From Linyphia triangularis (taxonomy: Eukaryota > Arthropoda > Arachnida > Araneae > Linyphiidae), in NCBI GenBank assembly GCA_963978545.1, contig OZ021730.1, forward strand, positions 3,574,201-3,638,200: a stretch of 64,000 bases of DNA. Direction: 5' to 3'. Below the pieces are notes generated by a model. That model saw nothing but the letters and a program-made list of their open reading frames with translations, searched no databases and was not told the origin of the DNA. A program made the translations under genes and the position numbers. The stretch's first letter is position 1, and the number at the start of each line of letters is the position of its first letter. This document shows, piece after piece, positions 58,852 through 64,000 of this stretch.

Positions 58852-59190
58852 ATGATTTTCCATGACAAAATTTACCCAATGTCCGAATTCATGACTTTCC
58901 ATGACAAAATTTACCCAATGTCTGAATTCATGACTTTCCATGACAAAATTTACCCAAAGTCTGAATTCATGACTTTCCATGACAAAATTTACCCAATGTC
59001 CGAATTCATGACTTTCCATGACAAAATTTACTCAATGTCCGAATTCATGACTTTCCATGACAAAATTTACCCAATGTCTGAATTCATGACTTTCCATGAC
59101 AAAATTTACCCAATGTCCGAATTCATGACTTTCCATGACAAAATTTACCCAATGTCCGAATTCATGACTTTCCATGAAATTTTTTGACTT
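58852..59190. repeat. 39-bp minisatellite, about 8 units
   Basis: The unit is TTCATGACTTTCCATGACAA plus AATTTACCCAATGTCCGAA, repeated from about 58852 to 59178. 39 is a multiple of three, so long open frames appear on both strands (a 13-residue repeat such as MTFHDKIYPMSEF on plus); these are products of the repeat. The array lies within an element whose ends look like CAGGGTTTCTGCC (57964) and GGAAACCCTG (59202-59211), and stops about 40 bp from the pore-loop exon's donor. Confidence 0.95.
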
Positions 59191-59232
59191 TCTCTATGCG
59201 AGGAAACCCTGTATATAATCTGTCTCACTCAC

Positions 59233-59324
59233 CTAAAAAGCACCAAGACAGCCTGAGGAAATGTTTGGAAGTTATTATTGCGATGGATTTCTGTAGCAGG
59301 ATCTAGCGCAATTTTTCCGAATAC
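59233..59324 (-). CDS. Ca-alpha1D: Cav1 exon: IVS5-P loop
   Basis: A 92-nt exon (phase 0 to 2) reading [20 protein letters not shown] then [10 protein letters not shown] plus AG of the next codon. It is the extracellular S5-P turret and the first pore helix of domain [14 protein letters not shown] is diagnostic of high-voltage-activated channels. Acceptor TTTGCAG, donor GTGAGT. The next exon supplies the base that completes the arginine before SATGEAW. Confidence 0.97.
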
Positions 59325-60080
59325 CTGCAAAAAACAATGTTGCATGAGAAACAATTGCATTGTTGAAACTGTAGCACATCCTTGAAATGTAAACGTTCTT
59401 AAAAACAGTATTAAATACACATATAGCTAGTAGTTTAACTCAGCATCAATTAGATAAAAAAGTTTTTAAACAGTTAAAACTAAATTCAGTTAAAGCTGAA
59501 AGTTTTGGCAGCCCCGTCGATTTCGCATTAACGTAGTTTGACTATATTTAATTTGGGTTATTTAGTGTACTATATTTGGTTATTTAGTGATAAAAAGGAT
59601 ATTTATAATTGCGTATTGTTGGATTCAACAAACTTTGTCATCCTGCATTATGTATTGTATTTTTCCAGTCTGATTGCCAAACACTGTGTCAACTTTGTTT
59701 ATTGTACAGTATTATTATGTATGATTCTGCAATTATTGTATGTGTGATCCTGTAACTTTTTGAATTATAAATTGTATGTGGTGTAATTACGTTAATTTTG
59801 TAAAATTATCTTGATATATTAATTAATTTGCAATTTTGGTGTTTCTAAATTGTATTCCACAAATTCTGTATCTTTTATTATGTTATTCCTTAATTCCTGC
59901 ATTCTGTATTATGTAAATTCTATTTATATATATGTATATATATTTTTTTACTTGACCAACCCTGATGGGCCTTGAGCCTGTTTTTGGTCTGAAAACTTGT
60001 ATTTGTATTGTGTCAAGTTATATGTTATATGTATTAAAGATAATTTGATAAATCTTCTATCATGTAAAATTACTGGTTAT

Positions 60081-60111
<31 letters not shown>

Positions 60112-60492
60112 GACTAGTTAATATGGCAAATTTAAAAAAAAAATCATTAATTTGCCGATTATTTTATAAAACACCAATTGTAAACAGCTAATATAACTAA
60201 TTTAATAGGATTTATTATTTAACAAGTAATTTTACACATTAACCAAACTACTGTGACTATTATAATTAATTTTCACATTGATGATAATAATGATAACTGT
60301 AGCAAGTTTCAGACAGATTGGATGACGGCAAGGAGGTTAATTAGACCTCCATAGATTTGCCTGTCATTAATATACCCAACCACACACACAAAATAGAAGT
60401 CAATATAAAGGACTTAAAAATGCTTCAAATTTATTACTTCTTCATTATTAAAAAATAATTACTGATAATCAAAATAAAATGAGTTTTCTCAC
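59325..60492 (-). other. Intron, 1.2 kb
   Basis: The shortest intron in the window. It contains a plus-strand LINE-like 3' end with a poly-A tail (about 59530-60111) and a piece of the GATTGGATGACGGCAAG repeat at 60300-60420. Otherwise it is unremarkable AT-rich sequence. Confidence 0.75.
59530..60111 (+). mobile_element. LINE-like 3' end with poly-A tail
   Basis: Shares long stretches with 31546-31845 (for example GGGCCTTGAGCCTGTT and AACTTGTATTTGTATT) and ends with an A run of about 24 bases (60088-60111). This suggests a retrotransposon 3' UTR. No coding part was found. Confidence 0.65.
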
Positions 60493-60558
60493 CTGCATAC
60501 CAATAACTGCATAGATGAAGAACAACATTGCGATCAAAAGCGCAACATAAGGAAGTGC
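60493..60558 (-). CDS. Ca-alpha1D: Cav1 exon: transmembrane segment IVS5
   Basis: A 66-nt, phase 0-0 exon encoding 22 residues, ALPYVALLIAMLFFIYAVIG then MQ. This is the hydrophobic S5 helix of domain IV that lines the outer pore wall. Acceptor TTGTAG, donor GTGAGA. The next exon supplies VFGK, so MQVFGK is restored exactly as in the family. Confidence 0.97.
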
Positions 60559-62492
60559 CTACAAGTAAACAAAAATCACATTTGAATAAGTATTGAATTG
60601 ATAATATTATTTGATAAATTTATGCACACAAAATATTTTAAGGTATCACACAAGTGACCAAGGTATTAATGTATTCTCAATCTATATGTGCAATTGCTAC
60701 TCATTGAGTTCAGATGAGTTTTAATAGTATTTGATCAATATGAACAAAACAACAAACTATTTATTAACCTTTTTTTTGCCCTCAAAACTTAATTGAATAC
60801 ATTGCCATATACAACGGGTCTTTTTGCTAAGATTTAGGTCGATTGAATGACACTAATTTGATAAATTAGCCCTCCAAAAATTTTGCTTTCTTCAACTTTA
60901 AATAGGGGAAGGTTTCAGTCATTAAATATCGCCAAATTGAATATCTATACATATAATTCTCCAAATTCCGTCCAAATTCGGCTGTATTTCTGTGAGCAGA
61001 ATGGCGACGACTTCAAATACTCAATCACAAATCTTTTAAATGTACTTTATGCACGAATTTCCAAACTCAGCAATCCAGCCAATCACAATATATCTTTTGA
61101 AATTTGACTAATACATCGGGCAACAGCATCAACTTGGATTCGCTATTTTTTTTTTGTTTTATTATTATTATTATTTATTACAGTCTACAGATTTTACAGA
61201 TACTTTTGTCAAAATAGAGCTAATTTTCTCGCCAAATTTGATTTTCAAAAAATTCCGGTTGATTGAATGCCGGATAATTGGCCTTTCACTGTTTTCTTTT
61301 ATTTTCTAAGTATCGCAAAAAAGATTATGCTAACGTATGATTGCTTTGTTAAGAAATTTCGATAAACAACTTATTTTGGCGCTTCATATGAAGCCAGCCC
61401 GTAAATTTTAATTGTTCAATGATATAACCGATCTTTTTTAAATATATGTACGATACTGTTTATTTTTGTTGTTTTCCAAGAACTTTCTACTACGTTGCTA
61501 CACTTAACGCATCTCAACAGCAGTAGGATAATGAAGTGGCAAGTGGCTCTTCATAGACATTATGCAGATGAAATAGCTTTTTGCTAGGCATATTTTAAAT
61601 GCTTCACTTTGACGCGAGAAAAGCGAGCCAAGGGGGAACAGGGGTCGGAGCCCCTTAGTGTTTGAATAAAGCCTGTATCTGGGCAATAGAACACGAGTAA
61701 AAGCTGATAAGACATGTGTAAAAGCGGTTCTTGCATGACATTTCCAAAGCTTGATAGAAAGCACCCTCATTGATAATGAATGTACCGGTCAAGTTTCAAC
61801 TCAATTGGATGATAGGAAGTAGGTTTATTAGTAATCCAAAGAGCCAACTGAAGCATGTGTAAAGACGGCTATTTATTTACAGAAACAACTCCCAAAATTT
61901 AATACAATGCATTGTCATCAACATTAAATATATTTGCCAAGTTAAAGCTCGATTGGATGAAGGCAAGTATGTTAATTAATCATCTAAAACAACAGTAGCA
62001 TAAATAAAAGTGGTCTTTAGTGAATGACCTTCAAATTTAATATAATGCATTCTTATCGACAAATGAATTTATATGCCAAAGTGCAGTGAAGTCAGATGAC
62101 TGCAAATTGGTTTATTAGTATCTCAAAGATAGAAGCGTGTGTAAAAGAGGCCTTTTAGTGACAGACCCAAAAGTTGATAGAATGCATTGTCATTGACATC
62201 CAATCTATCTGCCAAGTTGTAAATCAATTGGATGACGGCAAACAGGAAAATTATCCATCTGCAAATTTGCACGCAACACACAAACAAAATCGAAGTTATA
62301 AAGGATTAAAAAATAACCACACCATCAAAAATATCGAAGTCTTTTACAAAATAATACTAAAAAAATGACGTTTAAAATGAAATATTAAATTTAAACTTGC
62401 TAACAAAACTAAAAAAATCTTCTCAAAAGGGCTATAATGAAACAAATAGCGTTAAAATTTCTAAGGTTATTTAAGTAACACTATAAGTTATA

Positions 62493-63091
62493 CAGGTTTC
62501 CCACTCAAATCACAGAATGAAAATCAACAACTTTTAAGGACCTACATAATGTTTTAAAGGACCTTTGAAAATTTGTCTTCAGGCATCATGTCGATATATA
62601 AATTTTTAATAAAGTATATTCTACAAAAAAAGTTACAAGTTGGCACATACATAATACAAATATGTCAGAGAATTCCAATACAATGCGGATAAGTGGCGTT
62701 CACGCGGGGAGAGCAAGTCTGAGAGGTATTTTTATAATTTTTGATGGGCAAACAACATCCACAAAAATTAAGGACTTTTAAGGATCTATGCATTTTCAAG
62801 GACTTTTAATGATCTCTATGCATTTTCAAGGACTTTCAAGGTCTTGAAAGCAAGTTAAAAAATATTAAGCACTTTTAATGACAGTGGGTTGATTGGTTGT
62901 ATTCAGATTATCTGGCGGCGTCAGCAACACGAGGGCTATAATGTGCCCAAACATTCATCATTTGGTAAGCCAACATACATTTACAAACACCCATGACTTA
63001 CACGGGACTCAAACCCGCAACCTTGTGATCTAGAAGCTAGCACGCTAACCACTATACCGTTTGGTCGGCTTTAATGACAGTGGGAACCCTA
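62493..63091. mobile_element. CAGGGTTCCCAC-family MITE, TSD TTATA, split by a SINE
   Basis: Starts CAGGTTTCCCACTCAAATCA and ends GACAGTGGGAACCCTA, flanked by TTATA. Its right end is interrupted by SINE family A at 62889-63069. Confidence 0.9.
62889..63069 (-). mobile_element. tRNA-derived SINE, family A, copy 3
   Basis: Same head as copies 1 and 2 (GCCGACCAAACGGTATAGTG on the minus strand, GGGTTTGAGTCCCG B-box-like). A 15-bp duplication TTTAATGACAGTGGG (62874-62888 and 63070-63084) shows insertion into the MITE terminus. Confidence 0.94.
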
Positions 63092-63967
63092 TTATAGGTT
63101 ACTAAAATTGAGTATTCAATAATAATATCTTTCTGGCATACACAGTTTTAGAAAGAGCCAAAGAAATTTAAATAACTTTGTACAATGTAGGGGGTCTTAT
63201 AAGTTTTGCATTTATTATGTTTAGCATGATCAGTTTTCCTTGATTTCTCAAAGCTAGTTACATGTGACTTATGGAATGTTTCAAATAGCTGGTTCAGTTG
63301 CAAATCCCTCATGCATTTCAAAGATATAAGCAAAAAAGTAACATTATTTAGAATGATGAAATCAGGAACAGAATCACTATGCTTATTGTCATATAGTTGG
63401 TTTTGTTTCAGATTATTCCAGAAAGCAGTGGCAACGACCACTAAGACAACCAGGAGGCATGTTCAGGAGTTGTTTCTATAACCAACTTGATAGGAATATG
63501 AATCTTTTGAATGATTTATTGTCTTATGTTTATTTATAGTTTATATTTATAATAAGTGCTCAATTTCCAGAGGTTTAAATACAGTTTTTTTTCATGGTTA
63601 AGCATTCATTTCTGCGATACTTTCCAGTATGAATCCATGGGTGAATGTTATTTATTTATGGTTTTTAAAGGAACAAGTATTACCTGAATCTGCATTATAA
63701 GTGAATATCATAAAGTCTGCGTGAAATTTAAAAAAAAAAAAGGCTCGAGAGAAACTCTATAACATTCTCAATTTTCAAAATGAAGCATTTCAAATTGTCT
63801 TCGAGGAACTTCTCACTACCACTTTGTCCGACAACAACTCAATCTGATTTTTATACGTCACTCATTGTTTAAAAAAATCAAAGAGGCTAGGATATCTAGG
63901 GGTATTGACACTAGGATCAGATGAATAGGACATAGAAGTTTGGGAGTTGTGTTTGAAGAAGACCGAC

Positions 63968-64000
63968 CTGAAATGATTTGATGAATGTCCAGAGCAGTGT
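63968..64000 (-). CDS. Ca-alpha1D: Cav1 exon: IVS4-S5 linker (cut by the window edge)
   Basis: Translates to TLLWTFIKSFQ, the cytoplasmic S4-S5 linker of domain IV, which couples voltage-sensor movement to the pore gate. The exon ends TTTCAG followed by a GTCGGT donor and leaves phase 0, matching the phase-0 start of the next exon (ALPYVALL), as in all Cav1 proteins. The upstream part of this exon (IVS4 arginines) is off the window. The match is short (11 residues) but essentially invariant in the family. Confidence 0.93.

Larger units (their letters stand above)
52454..59232 (-). other. Intron, 6.8 kb, densely nested transposons
   Basis: Holds, left to right: a TTAA element (52737-53011), an 8-bp-TSD hAT-like element with a nested TTAA element (53174-54756), a stack of nested elements (54863-56988), a long hairpin (about 57055-57440), a fragment with the tail motif AAGCTAATAAAAGCG (57770-57900), a CAGGGTTCCCAC element (58234-58606) and a 39-bp minisatellite (58852-59190). 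Confidence 0.85.
60559..63967 (-). other. Intron, 3.4 kb
   Basis: Separates the S4-S5 linker exon from the IVS5 exon. It holds a CAGGGTTCCCAC-family element split by a tRNA-derived SINE (62493-63091) and, at about 60730-62300, a degraded low-copy repeat with phrases such as GATTGGATGACGGCAAG that recur at 47170-47340 and 60300-60400. No additional exon with channel similarity was seen. Confidence 0.8.

Noticed and set aside
58852..59187. 111-codon plus-strand frame encoding a 13-residue repeat
   Set aside because: Product of the 39-bp minisatellite, with the opposite strand open too; no start context, no similarity, inside an intron.

Overview
This is eukaryotic DNA, AT-rich and crowded with transposons. 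It holds the 3' half of one gene, read on the minus strand. Thirteen minus-strand exons encode the last part of an L-type (Cav1) voltage-gated calcium channel alpha-1 subunit, the family called Ca-alpha1D in insects. Residues at every conserved position, GT/AG splice borders and unbroken codon phase join the exons into 529 codons (1587 nt). They run from the domain IV S4-S5 linker at the right edge (the exon is cut by base 64000) through IVS5, the pore loop, IVS6, the EF-hand region, the pre-IQ and IQ calmodulin-binding helix and most of the cytoplasmic tail. The final coding exon(s) and the 3' UTR lie left of base 1. The IVS6 and IQ sequences and the short channel-type tail point to an arthropod; the exact group cannot be read from this window.

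Layout, in transcription order (right to left): 63968-64000 IVS4-S5 linker; 60493-60558 IVS5; 59233-59324 pore-loop start; 52297-52453 selectivity filter, turret and IVS6 start; 50204-50331 IVS6 end and EF-hand; 46361-46457 EF-hand to proximal tail; 40283-40385; 38056-38154 pre-IQ; 34015-34145 IQ; 29845-29955; 21607-21785; 5120-5400 distal tail (PPTPPPRR to AVAGL block); 2724-2833 distal tail. Introns run from 1.2 to 16.2 kb.

The introns are almost entirely transposon debris. At least eight families of short inverted-repeat elements can be aligned between copies, several with clear target-site duplications: a CAGGGTTCCCAC family (5-bp TSD), a GTGGCCACA family (5-bp TSD), a TAGWCYGAGAGGCGACTG family (3-bp TSD), several TTAA-flanked families, two hAT-like elements (8-bp TSD), a pogo-like element and mariner-like elements. 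There are also two tRNA-derived SINE families, LINE 3' remnants, long fold-back elements and four tandem arrays. The most notable object is a 4.2-kb element at 22350-26551 with a perfect 8-bp TSD. It carries decayed fragments of an uncharacterised multi-copy protein family that may be a divergent hAT-like transposase. Two tandem arrays (170 bp at 321-2516 and 139 bp at about 10546-11110) are visibly built from one terminal arm of a transposon whose other arm is still present once, inverted, next to the array.

No rRNA or functional tRNA gene, CRISPR array, bacterial gene or complete plus-strand gene was found. Most short open frames in the window lie in these repeats.
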